Origin: Trigonopsis variabilis
Lineage: Eukaryota > Ascomycota > Trigonopsidomycetes > Trigonopsidales > Trigonopsidaceae
Reading direction: 5' to 3'
DNA length: 64,000 nucleotides
Assembly (NCBI GenBank): GCA_003707065.3
Contig: PPXM03000002.1
Location: forward strand, 1,488,001 to 1,552,000
Below the pieces are notes generated by a model, which saw only the letters and a list, made by a program, of their open reading frames with translations, did not search any database and was not told where the DNA came from. The position numbers were made by a program, and so were the translations under genes. Positions 23,399 through 34,882 of this stretch are shown piece by piece. Position 1 is the first letter of the stretch. The number at the start of each line of letters is the position of its first letter.

Positions 23399-26275
23399 AT
23401 GCCTCAATTGCCTCGATCTATCAAGCAATTGACCTTTTTTTCGAGATTTAATCGTCAATTCATACTCGGTTCGAAACAAAGCCGAGTTTGTCCGTCTCTG
23501 TACGCCCCTTTAAATTACAGCACCGGTACTGTTAAGCCCCATCGGGTCAAGCCACGACTAATCAATCCTTCCTTACTTTGTTCACCGCCTCTTATCAGAA
23601 ACGAGAACTACTGTATGCGTCATCAAACTGATATGTGTGGATCTCAAAGGTAAGTGGAGGACATGAGAGGAGAAATGATGACGTCTAACTGTTTATCTAG
23701 CACCCCTGATCGATTGCTCCTTCCTCAGGATGTGAAACCTCGCCACTATAAGGTTGTTCTTGATCCTGACTTTACCAAGTTTACCTATGAAGGTACAGTT
23801 GAAATTGACCTTGACGTTGTAAAAAGCACAAAGTCAATTGCGGTGCATACATTAGACTTGGATTTGCATTCGACTGTCTGGACAGGCGGGTCGAAGGAAC
23901 TCGAATCGACAGGATCAAGCTATGATGATGATTTGCAAGCTACAACTTTTAAGTTTGGTGATGAACTTCAAGCGGGATCGAAAGGAACTTTGAAGATTTC
24001 TTTCACTGGTCAGCTGAATGACATTATGGCTGGGTTCTATCGTTCGACTTACAAAGATAAAGATGGAAATACGGCCTACCTGGCCTCGACCCAGATGGAG
24101 CCTACTGACTGTCGTCGTGCTTTCCCGTGCTTCGATGAACCTGCTCTGAAGGCAACGTTTGACATTTCGCTTATTCATGATAAACATCTGACTGCTTTGT
24201 CTAATAGCGAGGAAATCAAACAGACGACCTTGTCTAATGGAAAGGTTCAGACTGACTTCGCCACGACTCCCGTTCTTTCTACTTATTTGGTGGCTTTTGC
24301 TGTCGGTGACTTGCGCTATATCGAGAGCAAGGCTGCGCGTATTCCCGTGCGAATGTACGCGACTCCCGGAAATGAACATTTGGCTAGTTTCGCTTTAAGC
24401 GTCGCTACCAAGACAATTGGATTCTACGAGCAGCAATTTGATATCCCGCTTCCTATCAAGAAAATGGATTTCCTTGCTGTTCCAGACTTTTCGGCTGGAG
24501 CCATGGAAAATATGGGCTTGATCACTTTCCGAGTCGTCGACATGCTGATGGACGAAAAGAACGCCAGCACCGCTTCGAAGATTAGAATCGCTGAAGTTGT
24601 TCAACACGAACTCGCTCATCAATGGTTTGGTAATATGGTCACTATGGACTGGTGGGAAGGCCTATGGCTTAATGAAGGCTTCGCCACCTGGATGTCTTGG
24701 TACTCGTGTAATCATTTCTTTCCCGAGTGGAAAGTATGGGAGAACTACGTGACTTCGGACCTTCAAAATGCTTTGGCTCTCGATGCTCTTCGGTCTTCCC
24801 ATCCAATCGAAGTCCCCGTCAAGAGATCCGATGAAGTCAACCAAATATTCGATGCTATTTCCTATTCGAAAGGTTCCGCCGTTATTAAGATGATTGCTTC
24901 ATGGCTTGGTGAAGATGTGTTCATTAAAGGTATCCAACGATATCTAAAAAAGCATTTGTACGGTAATACGACCACCAACGACCTCTGGGTTGCGTTGTCG
25001 GAAGAGTCGGGCAAAGACGTTAGTGCAGTCATGGATATCTGGACCAAGAAAATTGGCTATCCCGTCTTGACTGTCGAAGAAGCTGGCGCCAAAATCTCAG
25101 TCCGACAGAACCGATTCCTTGACTCTGGCGATGTGAAACCCGATGAAGACAAGACGATCTATCCTGCCTTCTTAGGAGTTCGTACTGCTAAGGGTGTTGA
25201 CCGTGATACGATCCTATCGACTCGAGAGGCAACCTTGGATGTTGACTCTAAGTTCTTCAAGCTCAATGCTGACCAAACTTCTCTCTTCCGAACTGCCTAC
25301 ACTCCCGAACGACTTTCCACGCTTGGAAAAGATGGTATCGAGGGACGACTTTCAACGGAAGACCGAGCCGGACTCTTGTCTGATGCCACAGCGTTATCCA
25401 AGAGTGGTTACCAAAAGACTACTGGACTACTTGAATTGGTGGCCTCTTGGGACAAAGAGCAGGAACTTATTGTTTGGGAAGGAATTATCTCCAGTCTGGG
25501 AACTATTAGAGCGGCCTGGTTAGCTGGATCGCCACAAACCCTCGAAAAGCTAAAACAATTCAAGCTTAAGCTAGTCCAACCCAAGGCTCACCAATTAGGA
25601 TACTCATTCTCTTCTTCGGACTCCTATTCTGAGACTCAGCTGAAATCTTTGTTATTTTCAGCCGCAGTCTCTGCCGATGATCCGGAGTTTGTTCAAGACT
25701 CCAACGCCATGTTTGATAAATACGTCAATGGCGACAAGTCAGCCATCCACCCTGAAATCAAGGGCGCTGTGTTTAGCACATACGTCAAGACAGGAGGAGT
25801 AAAAGAATGGGATGATGTGTACAACATCTACCGAACTACCAGTGACCCCAATGAGAAAATTGTTGCTCTTCGATCTCTCGGATCCGCCAGAAAGCCAGAT
25901 GCTGTTCAAAAGGTGTTGGATATTCTTCTAAAGACTGATGTTGTGAAACCGCAAGACATTTATATTCCCATGGTCGGACTGACAGTCACAAATGACGGAA
26001 TTGCTGCATTGTGGAAATGGGCAAAAGATAACTGGGCTACTTTGGCCAAGATTCTTCCTCCCGGGTTGTCTATGTTGTCAAGCGTAGTGAAGATTACAAC
26101 CAGCAGAATGGGCACCTACGAAGCTGCTACCGAGGTTGAGAGCTTTTTCAAAGATATCGATACCCGCGGGTTTGACCAGGCTATTCTTCAGTCGCTCGAG
26201 AGCATCAGATCTAAGGCGGCTTGGCGCGGACGTGACAACGAAGATGTCAGCGCATGGCTAGATAAACATACTTAG
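23399..26275 (+). CDS. APE2: M1 family zinc aminopeptidase (Ape2/Aap1 type)
   Basis: Exons 23399-23649 and 23701-26275 (51-nt intron, CTAAC branch) give 941 aa. The first 80 or so residues are basic with few acids (PQLPRSIKQLTFFSRFNRQF), a likely mitochondrial or secretory leader. The later ATG at about residue 73 could make a cytosolic form. The body is a full M1 peptidase: GAMEN at about residue 350, zinc motif HELAHQWFGN at about 386, second zinc ligand in WLNEGFATW, and a long ERAP1-like C-terminal helical domain. It removes N-terminal neutral and basic residues from peptides, as yeast Ape2/Aap1. A divergent relative lies at 29101-31629. Confidence 0.93.
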
Positions 26276-26383
26276 ATGTGTTTATCTTTATACATAGCAC
26301 GACTTTCAATGATCGAAGAGTTCTATAGTGTATTACGTAGCTATAAACGCCCGGAGCAAGTCATATTCATTCCCTATCACTAA

Positions 26384-27631
26384 TTACCAAAGAAAATAGA
26401 CCGTGGCCAGTATCAAAAGAGCAAGAGCTCTTCCACGAGTCGTGAAGGCAAAGTAGCATGACCAAGCAATGACCGTATCTGAGAGAAAGGCGAGATATCG
26501 TTCACTAGAAGACAACAAGAGAGGTGAGCTTGGCGTTGTTTGCGGAGCAGTGATAGGTATGCTTATGCTGAGGTAGAGGGGTCTATGATCGGAGAAGCGA
26601 AGGTCGAGAAGAGGTCGGTAAGCCGCTACTGAGACGGACGAATATCCATCTCGAAAGAGAATGCGATCAGTCCATGATGGGGCGCGATTTTTCTCCTTGT
26701 AACGGGAGGAAAAAGGGCAAGGAGTGGCTTCTTCGTCAGCCAGAAAAGAGAAAGAGCTGGCGGTATCTGACGATGAGGAGGGAAGGAATTTATAAGTAGG
26801 AGGGAAAGTGATGCGAGCCTCAGTCAGACCCCAAAAAGCTTCACCAGATTGTCTCGTCTTATTTAGTTCATCTAGTGTGAGCCGATGAGACCACATGGGT
26901 GTCAAAGAGTCGTTATGGTCATCCGCCAGGAGGCCTTCTGAGGAGGGCACGATAGAACCGTCGGTGGCCCGATAGTTCAGGTCACCAAAGAAGAAAAGGT
27001 GAGTACCTTTTGAATACATTCCCAAGCAATCATTGGGGCCCAAGGGAAGATCCAATTGTCGTTCTACTATAAGATCCGGCGAGAACAACGGATCGGTAGT
27101 CGGGTTAAGAACCAGATTGTCGGCAATCTTTACAAAGTCATTATTTCGCAGTCTAGCATTACCTTCTCCGGCAGCTAGGTGGGCCGTGACAAACGAAACT
27201 GACACCGGTTGGCTGTCAACCTCGGCGCAGATGTTAGCCCCCAGTGCACCTTTTACCTGAGACCCCAGGAAGCTCGTGCCGATTCGACCAGTCCTGAAAT
27301 TGCAAAGTTTCACCCGCTTGGAGACAAAGATCACTAACGTCTCCAAGCCGATCAATGCGGAAGAATGACTTCCAACTCTGATATACTGATCATCGCCATA
27401 TAGACGACTAGTTGCAGCCGATATTGCCCTAACAATAGGACTGATGTACGTTTTCTCAGCGTAATCAGTCAATTGGTTGGCATAGTGGAGAGGAGCGGCT
27501 TCTTGAAGTCCCAAGACAATAAAATCGGGAGTCTTGTCTGAACTCTTGAGTGCCCGTTCAAGCTCATCTGTGAATTGTAGCACGGGTTGCGCTCGTTTAC
27601 CGACATTGTATGTCAAGATAAATACGTCCAT
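26384..27631 (-). CDS. INP54: Inositol polyphosphate 5-phosphatase, tail-anchored (Inp54 type)
   Basis: A single exon of 415 aa starting at ATG 27631. The catalytic domain fills residues 1 to about 345: TYNVGK start, FFFGDLNYR (motif I) and PSWTDRILF (motif II), followed by FSDHRPL. No SAC or proline-rich domains are present, matching yeast Inp54. The last 20 or so residues (ALALLILATVYFLW preceded by a basic TTRGR) form a C-terminal tail anchor. Inp54 acts on PI(4,5)P2 at the ER. The gene converges with the M1 aminopeptidase gene with only 108 nt between stop codons. Confidence 0.9.
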   Translation of the reverse strand: MDVFILTYNVGKRAQPVLQFTDELERALKSSDKTPDFIVLGLQEAAPLHYANQLTDYAEKTYISPIVRAISAATSRLYGDDQYIRVGSHSSALIGLETLVIFVSKRVKLCNFRTGRIGTSFLGSQVKGALGANICAEVDSQPVSVSFVTAHLAAGEGNARLRNNDFVKIADNLVLNPTTDPLFSPDLIVERQLDLPLGPNDCLGMYSKGTHLFFFGDLNYRATDGSIVPSSEGLLADDHNDSLTPMWSHRLTLDELNKTRQSGEAFWGLTEARITFPPTYKFLPSSSSDTASSFSFLADEEATPCPFSSRYKEKNRAPSWTDRILFRDGYSSVSVAAYRPLLDLRFSDHRPLYLSISIPITAPQTTPSSPLLLSSSERYLAFLSDTVIAWSCYFAFTTRGRALALLILATVYFLW

Positions 27632-29100
27632 GGTCGACAGAGGATGACTTCATGCCCGGCACGGTTTCATTGGGACTCCCAACGGTGCCAGCAACGGCCG
27701 CGATCACTAACGGTCATAGAAATCCGCCCCTACTATTTCTTAGAATCGCAGGATCAGGAAGAATAAGGTAAAATAGGGGTTTTGAAATCTACGCGCTCAA
27801 GGCTCAATAAGATGTGAAGATCCTGAATTAGAAATATGATCCAGAATAAAATGAATGTATCCTATAATTCGACATTTGAGATCTATCATCCAGATGGCAA
27901 ACTTCCTAATAGGATTCAATCTTGAGAGATCTTGGAGTTTAAAACTCGCAAGGCAGCATGAACTGGGAGGATCCAGCAAATGCCGTGGCATTCTCTCGTA
28001 GTTTTTGATCAAAGGTAAAAATTTGTCGCGGGAGGCATTATAAAGGGCCGGCCGGGTAACTCTCAGTACTGGCCCTACCGTTCGTAATGCTGAGACAAGT
28101 AGATTGACTCTACCATGAACAAACGCATAAATAGACGAGCAGTTATGGGGAATTATAATTTGGCGGCTTAGAGTCGGTTCATTGGTCAGCTTTACGCTAC
28201 CTAAGCTCCAGCAAACTATGGACTCTCGCGGATCTTAAGGGAACTATCCCCGATGATTTACAAATAGCAATTGTCGATCAAATCAACAGCCGTTAACGAA
28301 GTCATAAATAGTGTCCTTAGAAAAATACGACTCGTAATAGAGTAAATAATGCTCCTCGGGGTTAGCTATCAACATTCAAGTCTAAGATGAGGCGAGCCGG
28401 AGGCTCTCTCAAGTATATGGAAGACTGGAATGGTCGAGAATGCTTTACTTGACGAGCGATCTGCGACCAGCAAGACTTAATATGGATGCCCATGTCGCTC
28501 AGATAGCTCAAATGAAGGACTGCTTGCAGCTTTCTGTCCCGTGAGAGGGTGTACGGTCGCAGAATACAACATGTGTGTACTCAAATTAAAGATGCTTTCA
28601 CCAAGATTCTCCTCTATACATATTACCTTGGCCATTGTTTCACTATTGACTACTTGGAAACTAGAACGAGTTATATTTCAGGGAGACGAATCACGTAGGA
28701 CAGTGTGAAGGTTTGAGTTTTTCTCGTTCCTATGATCCTGCATTCCAAAGATGACCGCAAATGAATAATCATAACAGTAGTTTCTGCCCTATTATAACTT
28801 TCTATGATGGATTTGACTAGTAGCAAAGGCTTCTCCTACTAGAATTGAGGCTAGGCAAGAATGCTAAGTTGATTCAAGCCTCTACTACAGTGGTCAGACT
28901 GAATATTCCTTTATTAAGGATGATTGTAACATGCCCATGTGCATGGCACACGAGAATATGAAAATTTTCCCGAGATCTTCCATGATCTGACTGGTAGGGA
29001 GGTTGTCCAGGAGGATGATCCGCGCTCGAAAAGTCCAGACAAAAGTAACTGTGAGTCTATTTTGACTTGTCAACTTGTCAAGATCGCTTTGTATCCGGTC
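27632..29100. other. Long intergenic region INP54 / divergent aminopeptidase
   Basis: The 1.47-kb stretch holds two promoters. The aminopeptidase frame is open from about 28939 to 29101 without an ATG, so an upstream exon may lie here. I looked for tRNA boxes and longer ORFs and saw none. Sequence is mixed, without repeats. Confidence 0.45.
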
Positions 29101-31629
29101 ATGGGTCTTTATAGTGGCACGGTTCCAGATCTGTATACTCTTTCATTGACTCTTGGTCCAAACAGCTCGACTTACACTGGGAATGTATCGATTGATCTGG
29201 ATCTAAAGGATGCTCAGGAAACAATTACTATTGGTAGCGCTGGGATAAACATTCAATTTGCTTCGATCAAATGGAAGAGAGAGGCAATTCAAGCTACTCA
29301 GGTCTCCGTGGATCGAGAGCAAGGACTGGCGTTTCTTGAGTTTGGCCGAGTTCTGACTCCCTCGAAAGTTTGTCTTACCATTCTTTTCACTGGTTCTATT
29401 GATCAAAATCGTGCTTTTTTCCGTCAATCATATTTATCTCTGGATAGCCAGCCAAGGTCGAACTTGATTTCAACTGTCGATCTCATCACTTGCAAACAGC
29501 TCTTTCCTTGTTTCGACGACCCTGAATGCAAGGCAATTTTCGACATAGCGATTATTCACGACCCCAATTTATTGGCTCTATCGAATGCCCCAGTCAAAGA
29601 GAAAATAATGTTACCGTCAAAGAAAATGAAGACCGCGTTCAAAAGAACCCCACCCATGACGTGCTCTTTGATATCCGTCAACGTGGGAGAATTCATGTTC
29701 ATAGAGGATACGTCTTTTAGAGTTCCTCTAAAGCTTTACACTGTTCCTGGTCAAGCTTTTATGGGAGAATTTTCTCTAGATCTTTGTGCCCAGGTCTTGA
29801 ACTTCTACGAGTCTCAGTTCAAGTGCCCCTTACCTCTAGAGAAGCTGGACCTTCTAGTAGTTGATAATTTACCGACACGATCTCTCGAGAGCTGGGGTCT
29901 TCTTCCTTTTAACTCATCCGTCCTTTTTTACTCGACTCCCCATATCCCAGTTTCCCGTCGTTTTCATACCGCAAATGTTCTATTCCATGAATTATCGCAT
30001 CAGTGGTTAGGTAATCTTGTCACGTTTTCCCAGTATGATGAGCTGTGGGTCACGGAAGGTGTCGCTAACTGGCTTTCGTGGTATGCCGTCTTGTCTCTCC
30101 ACCCCGAATGGATAGCACCTGGCCAACAAAGCAATGAACTTCAGGATGCTCTCCATGAGGCCATCTCACCTGAGGATCACCCTTTCTGGAAGCCTTGCTC
30201 GACATTAATGGATACTCTAACTTTCTTTGATAAGCTTGCCTACGATAAATCAACAGCATTCTGCATCATGCTCGCCGAGTTTTTGGGTCATGAAGCATTC
30301 ATCAAATGTCTTCAGGAACTCTTCTCTCTGAATAGATTTTCTGCCATTCCTTCATCGAACTTCTGGAATATAATCTCAAAGCATTCTGACATAGACATTA
30401 AGGAGCTTGTATGCCAGTGGCGTGAGTCTGTTGGATACCCTCTTATATCTTCGAAAGTTGAAGACGGAAAACTGAGCATAAAGCAGTCTCTTTTTCACAG
30501 TATTCTTGTCACTGAAGAAAAAGAGACATCCTTTCCTCTCCCCTTGGTTTTTCGAACGGATTCAGCTCTTACGAGGCACTGCTTTTTCAAAGATGAAGAG
30601 AATTTCGACCTAGGAGAAAGCACGTTCTGCGGGATTTCTCTTGGCTTGCCTAGCCTTTTTAGAGTTCAATATCTTGGTGATCAGCTGAAGTCATTATCAA
30701 AAGCTCTTACTGGCGACGACTTCTCTGATTCTGAACGAATTGGCTTCCTATCGAATTTATCTGCAGTCTACCAGTCCGGAAAGCAGTCTATCTCTGAGAC
30801 TCTTCAATGCATCCGAGATCTCAGTATTAGTCCCTCGGAAAAGATTTGGAGTGAACTTGCTCCACTTGTGATATTTATATACGGTACTTATCGATCCGAC
30901 CCCTCATCGAGTGTGGGTCTCGTCAGCTATCTCCGAGATGTTCTAGATCAAGGGGCTCAGCGGCAGAGATGGGATTGGTCAAGAGTAGATTCGCCTGAGA
31001 TCTACCGCCTGGGCCTGCTTTGTGAGCACCCAGAGTGCCTTAAAGCGTTAGATGTCAAATATAGGGCGAAGTTTGGCAAAGGATTTAAGCCTGCAACAAA
31101 GGCGGACAGGCTTGATGCGGTAGTATTAGCTTCGCACGCTAGTAAAGACACGCAGGGATGGAAACAAGTAAATAGGATTATTAGTGAATCCAAAGATAGC
31201 GAAATTCGACTAGCCGCGATGGAAGCCTTGGGCTCAGTTCATGACGAAGAGCTGGCAAAGAAATCTCTACGAATTGGTCTGAATGTAGCTCTTGACGCTC
31301 AACAGCGAGCTACACTGTTAAAACAAATGACACAGACTACAAATGGATTAAACGTACTGTGGAAATGGATGCAAGAGAACTTGTCTGGATACCCCAAGTA
31401 CTTTGTTAGACATACAGATTATGCCGGCGATGTGATAGAGAACTTGCTAGGATCTCTAACTACTGAATCTCAGGAGAAAGAATATCAGGATCTCTTCAAA
31501 AGCAAGAAAAACGACTCTCTGAATGAATACATCAAGTCAGGTCGCACAGCCATGCAAGAGAGATCCATGCTATTCAAGCAAACTGCACCAGATCTCAGTT
31601 CGTGGTTAAAGGCAAACGGTTTTATGTAA
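29101..31629 (+). CDS. Divergent M1 aminopeptidase paralogue lacking the GAMEN motif
   Basis: The start at 29101 gives 842 aa, aligned with the M1 start (YSGTVPDLYTLSLTLG); the open frame continues 5' to about 28939 without an ATG. Zinc-binding residues are kept: HELSHQWLGN at about residue 296 and WVTEGVANW. The exopeptidase motif GAMEN is replaced by RSLES (PTRSLESWGLL, about residue 260). The substrate block normally QMEPTDCRRAFPCFDEP is altered to TVDLITCKQLFPCFDDP. GAMEN fixes the free N-terminus of the substrate, so this protein may have changed specificity or be a non-peptidase. It is longer-branched than copy 1. The open frame shows no stop, so it is not a simple pseudogene. Confidence 0.85.
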   Translation: MGLYSGTVPDLYTLSLTLGPNSSTYTGNVSIDLDLKDAQETITIGSAGINIQFASIKWKREAIQATQVSVDREQGLAFLEFGRVLTPSKVCLTILFTGSIDQNRAFFRQSYLSLDSQPRSNLISTVDLITCKQLFPCFDDPECKAIFDIAIIHDPNLLALSNAPVKEKIMLPSKKMKTAFKRTPPMTCSLISVNVGEFMFIEDTSFRVPLKLYTVPGQAFMGEFSLDLCAQVLNFYESQFKCPLPLEKLDLLVVDNLPTRSLESWGLLPFNSSVLFYSTPHIPVSRRFHTANVLFHELSHQWLGNLVTFSQYDELWVTEGVANWLSWYAVLSLHPEWIAPGQQSNELQDALHEAISPEDHPFWKPCSTLMDTLTFFDKLAYDKSTAFCIMLAEFLGHEAFIKCLQELFSLNRFSAIPSSNFWNIISKHSDIDIKELVCQWRESVGYPLISSKVEDGKLSIKQSLFHSILVTEEKETSFPLPLVFRTDSALTRHCFFKDEENFDLGESTFCGISLGLPSLFRVQYLGDQLKSLSKALTGDDFSDSERIGFLSNLSAVYQSGKQSISETLQCIRDLSISPSEKIWSELAPLVIFIYGTYRSDPSSSVGLVSYLRDVLDQGAQRQRWDWSRVDSPEIYRLGLLCEHPECLKALDVKYRAKFGKGFKPATKADRLDAVVLASHASKDTQGWKQVNRIISESKDSEIRLAAMEALGSVHDEELAKKSLRIGLNVALDAQQRATLLKQMTQTTNGLNVLWKWMQENLSGYPKYFVRHTDYAGDVIENLLGSLTTESQEKEYQDLFKSKKNDSLNEYIKSGRTAMQERSMLFKQTAPDLSSWLKANGFM

Positions 31630-31676
31630 TGGCCCCTCAAGGACATGAGAAGATGCACCTGGTGAGATGAATGATA

Positions 31677-33211
31677 TCAGATTATTTCCTCGGCGTGCTC
31701 GTAAACTACCACGTCTCCTTCCCGGCGCCAGTCTTCATGAAAATGAGAATTGAAGAATCTGGCGACCTCTTTGTAGGGTGTCAAGAACTGACTAATTTGC
31801 GGTGTTAAGGATTCGAAAAACACTAGACGAGGTGGTAAGGGATCGTCATAGTGTTGAAGATATCTTTCGGGGTTGAGATAAAAAACGTCTGCCTGATCGA
31901 GATAGTGAGCTTGATCATAGGCCGATAGATGTAGTGGTGGTTCACAGGTCAAAAAACTGGCATTGATATCTGAGCGATGGAGAATGCTTTGCCATGGTGT
32001 AGAATGACATGGCATGAGAAAGAGAACATCGGCAGAAGAGGGGTTATTGTGTAGATAGTGCATGACATCGATCACACCCCGCTGATGAACGAAGGACAGA
32101 TAATAGACGACTGGAACATGCAAGAAAAGAATGAATAAGAAGAATCGACGGAGCCGCTTCCGACTTAAAGATTGAAGGAAGGATGCCAGTTGGACGTGAA
32201 GAACAGGAAGGAGAGGCATTAGAAAACGGGCCTCTTTATGAGCAATTGAGGATAAGATGGTGATGGTGAATGTGATAATAAGAGTAAAGGTAGTGAGACC
32301 AGACTGAAGAACTTCAAAGAGCCAAAATGGAAGGTAGCCCATGAGTAGGAGAGGAAGACCCTGAGATAAGTAATAATGCCAAGGGTTGGAACCGTAAAAT
32401 TTCGATAATGATTGCACTAGATTGAATTTGAGAAAATTATAGGTTGGAAACGTGTAAGATCCATAGAATAAGTAGTCCACTTGACTTGCCAGCCCAAAGA
32501 TGAATAGACTGAGATTAGTGATAAAAGAATAGCCTTTCTTACCATGATGATAATGCTATAGCAATCAATTTCAACGGATTTTGCGAGAGGAAAAGTAGTC
32601 TCAGACCAGGAATGACCCAGATAACCAGGTTAGTTGGTCGAAGAATTACTCCTATCCAAGCTCCACAGAGAAGAAAAAAGAAGCTGTGGGTTGAATATGT
32701 CTTCTCCCAGGGCCAGAATGCCATAACGAGAGAAGACAGTGTCATCTCGATGGAATTGGAAAACGTTCGAGGCATGACGAACCAGAAATAGGCCGAACAA
32801 AGCGAGCAAACTAAGGACAACTGTCCTCCTCTTTCTCCCAGAAGTCTTTTTCCTAATAAATATGTGCCCCAATCTCCGAATGCAGCAATTAATCCCTGAA
32901 GGACCTTAGGGCATATGAGCTGACTAGTTAACATGATGCTTGATCCATATTCTTACAAGAATATCATAGGAAGCTCCAATTGTGTTCAAGAATCGGTACA
33001 AGACCGCAAACAGTCCTGGATAGAGAATAGACCTGATCTTCTCCTGCCATTCCCAAGTAAGATACCCATAGCCGTAACCAAGATTATGAGCAGGCTCCAA
33101 ACACTGCCAATATTCATCTGGCTGGAAGTATGTCTTCAAGCAGAGGGAATTGGATATCCTAAAAGCAGCCACAAAAACAAAAGCCAACCATGTCAGTTGC
33201 CGAACGGGCAT
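31677..33211 (-). CDS. GPI10: GPI mannosyltransferase III
   Basis: Exons 33211-32957, 32919-32543 and 32508-31677 give 487 aa; introns are 37 and 34 nt. The protein is a GT22 multi-pass ER enzyme. The N-terminal lumenal loop has the family motif TYFQPDEYWQCLEPAH followed by GYLTWEW, and the middle has AHKEARFLMPLLP (HKE motif). Many hydrophobic segments alternate with basic loops. It adds the third mannose to the GPI anchor precursor (PIG-B/Gpi10). The stop codon lies 47 nt from the stop of the convergent aminopeptidase gene. Confidence 0.9.
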
Positions 33212-33446
33212 GATAACCTGCCACTAGATTGGGCGAGTAAGGTGCGAGGTTGTAGCACTTGGTCTTGAATTGGGATAGTACGAAATGTTGGAAGATAAAT
33301 GGGAGTGCCTTCTCGTTTTTTTTGTGTTTGAAAGTAGGATTACATATCTACAGGCAAATGAGATCCAGAAAAAATCACTTTAGCTCCGAGGTAGTAGTTA
33401 AGAACAAATGCTCCACAATAACTTACAGTCAGCACAAAACCGCAAT

Positions 33447-34532
33447 CTAAGGGCCCCATTCAGGGACCAGTTTAGGCAGCATAAAATCGCGCGCTTTCAA
33501 ATAGTAGATCAAAAAATTTGGGACTGAAAAGCCAAAGGCAGTACCGACACCGCCGGTTTTCCCGATTGTCACAAAGAGCGTGTTTTTATTTGAACCGGGC
33601 TTGTAAGGGACGAGGCTCCCGGAAGAAGCGAGGTCATGCTTGAGAGTTGCAAAGATAACCTTGAGTTGGCTCAATTTCAAATCAACGATAGTCTTGGTGC
33701 TAAGAGCAAGTACGTCACCAACAGCGTATATATCTTTAGCTCCCTTGACTCTGAAGTAGTCATCCGTGGGAATATAGCCGTCAGCATCCTTGATGGGGAA
33801 GAACTCGGTGTTTGGAACAATTCCATATGTGGGGATAATGACATCAAATTTCTCACTAGTGCCGTTAGGCATGATCAGAGTATGATCGTCAACAATCTCG
33901 ACCGTTTGAATAACAGTCTTGATCCCGAACTTTGCCAATCGAGAGATAATCTTCTCAGCTCGTCGGTCACCAAAGGTTTCAGCCAGAGGTTTCGAAGAGC
34001 CGGTGAAAAGAGTGACTTCCTTGCGTTTGCCTTTGTACTTGTCACCAATCTCTCCAGCGACCTCCACGCCAGTCGAGCCACCACCGACAATTGCAATGCT
34101 CTTGGCATTAGAAATGGATTTGCTCAATTCTTGGATGGCCTTTTCTGTTCTTCCAAACTCACCGTCGAGCTTGAAAACTGGACTATGAGCTCTAGTTCCA
34201 GAAGCAACCACCAAGACATCGTAAGACACAGGATCGGAATACTCAGCCAGTGTTATCTTCTTGCCAGTCGTATCCACAGAGATCACTTTGCCCTTGATAA
34301 AGCGGAATTCTTCCTTGGAGTATTTTTTCCCCCATAATTCCGGAATCGAGTAAGATCCTTCTTTCAGCAGCGATGGTTCGACGAGAAACCTCACCGTAGC
34401 AGGACTACTCACAAAGCGATCGCTAGAAGAAATAAGCGTGACCCTATAGTCAACGAGATTGGCAATGGCCCATTTTGCGATAAGGACTCCTGCAAATCCA
34501 GAACCAATCAAGACGAGTTCTTTTCTGGCCAT
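33447..34532 (-). CDS. AIF/FSP1-type FAD-dependent oxidoreductase
   Basis: A single exon of 361 aa. FAD-binding GSGFAG at residues about 10-15 and a second dinucleotide fold with IVGGGSTGVEVAGE near residue 150. The C-terminal FAD-contact motif is DIYAVGDV. Size and layout match the AIFM2/FSP1 group of NAD(P)H-quinone oxidoreductases without a targeting peptide, and related fungal AMID-like proteins. Likely reaction is NAD(P)H oxidation with a quinone or dye acceptor; the natural acceptor and location are unknown. The long plus-strand frame at 33636-34337 is a shadow. Confidence 0.85.
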   Translation of the reverse strand: MARKELVLIGSGFAGVLIAKWAIANLVDYRVTLISSSDRFVSSPATVRFLVEPSLLKEGSYSIPELWGKKYSKEEFRFIKGKVISVDTTGKKITLAEYSDPVSYDVLVVASGTRAHSPVFKLDGEFGRTEKAIQELSKSISNAKSIAIVGGGSTGVEVAGEIGDKYKGKRKEVTLFTGSSKPLAETFGDRRAEKIISRLAKFGIKTVIQTVEIVDDHTLIMPNGTSEKFDVIIPTYGIVPNTEFFPIKDADGYIPTDDYFRVKGAKDIYAVGDVLALSTKTIVDLKLSQLKVIFATLKHDLASSGSLVPYKPGSNKNTLFVTIGKTGGVGTAFGFSVPNFLIYYLKARDFMLPKLVPEWGP

Positions 34533-34564
34533 GATTACTCCTATTGATCAGACCTCAGATCACT

Positions 34565-34567
<3 letters not shown>

Positions 34568-34603
<36 letters not shown>
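34568..34603. repeat. (TA)18 microsatellite
   Basis: A perfect run of 18 TA units lies 36-71 nt upstream of the FAD oxidoreductase start (34532). It may act as an alternating-AT promoter element and should be length-variable. The rest of the 34533-34882 spacer shows nothing else. Confidence 0.95.
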
Positions 34604-34606
<3 letters not shown>

Positions 34607-34882
34607 TTTGCACCAGAAGGCTGCCTTCGGCGATACTAGGTTTCGGGGATACCTGGAGAGGATTTTTACGTAAAACTCAGTTTGAGTTATCGACTGATTG
34701 CCTTTTTGGGAATCACGGCTTGAGTACTGACAAAGCAATTACGCACACTCGATAAGGCGTTACTCCCAAAAACGCTTGGTATAAGGTAATGACAGCCACT
34801 TTTGGCTCGCGACTCGGGTGAATGATTTGCTGCTTTACAAAGGTAGAGAAATGTGATGTAGGTGATTACACAACTGTTCTTA

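Noticed and set aside
33636-34337. 233-codon plus-strand frame opposite the FAD oxidoreductase
   Set aside because: It lies wholly antisense to a well-supported gene with FAD motifs and has no recognisable features.
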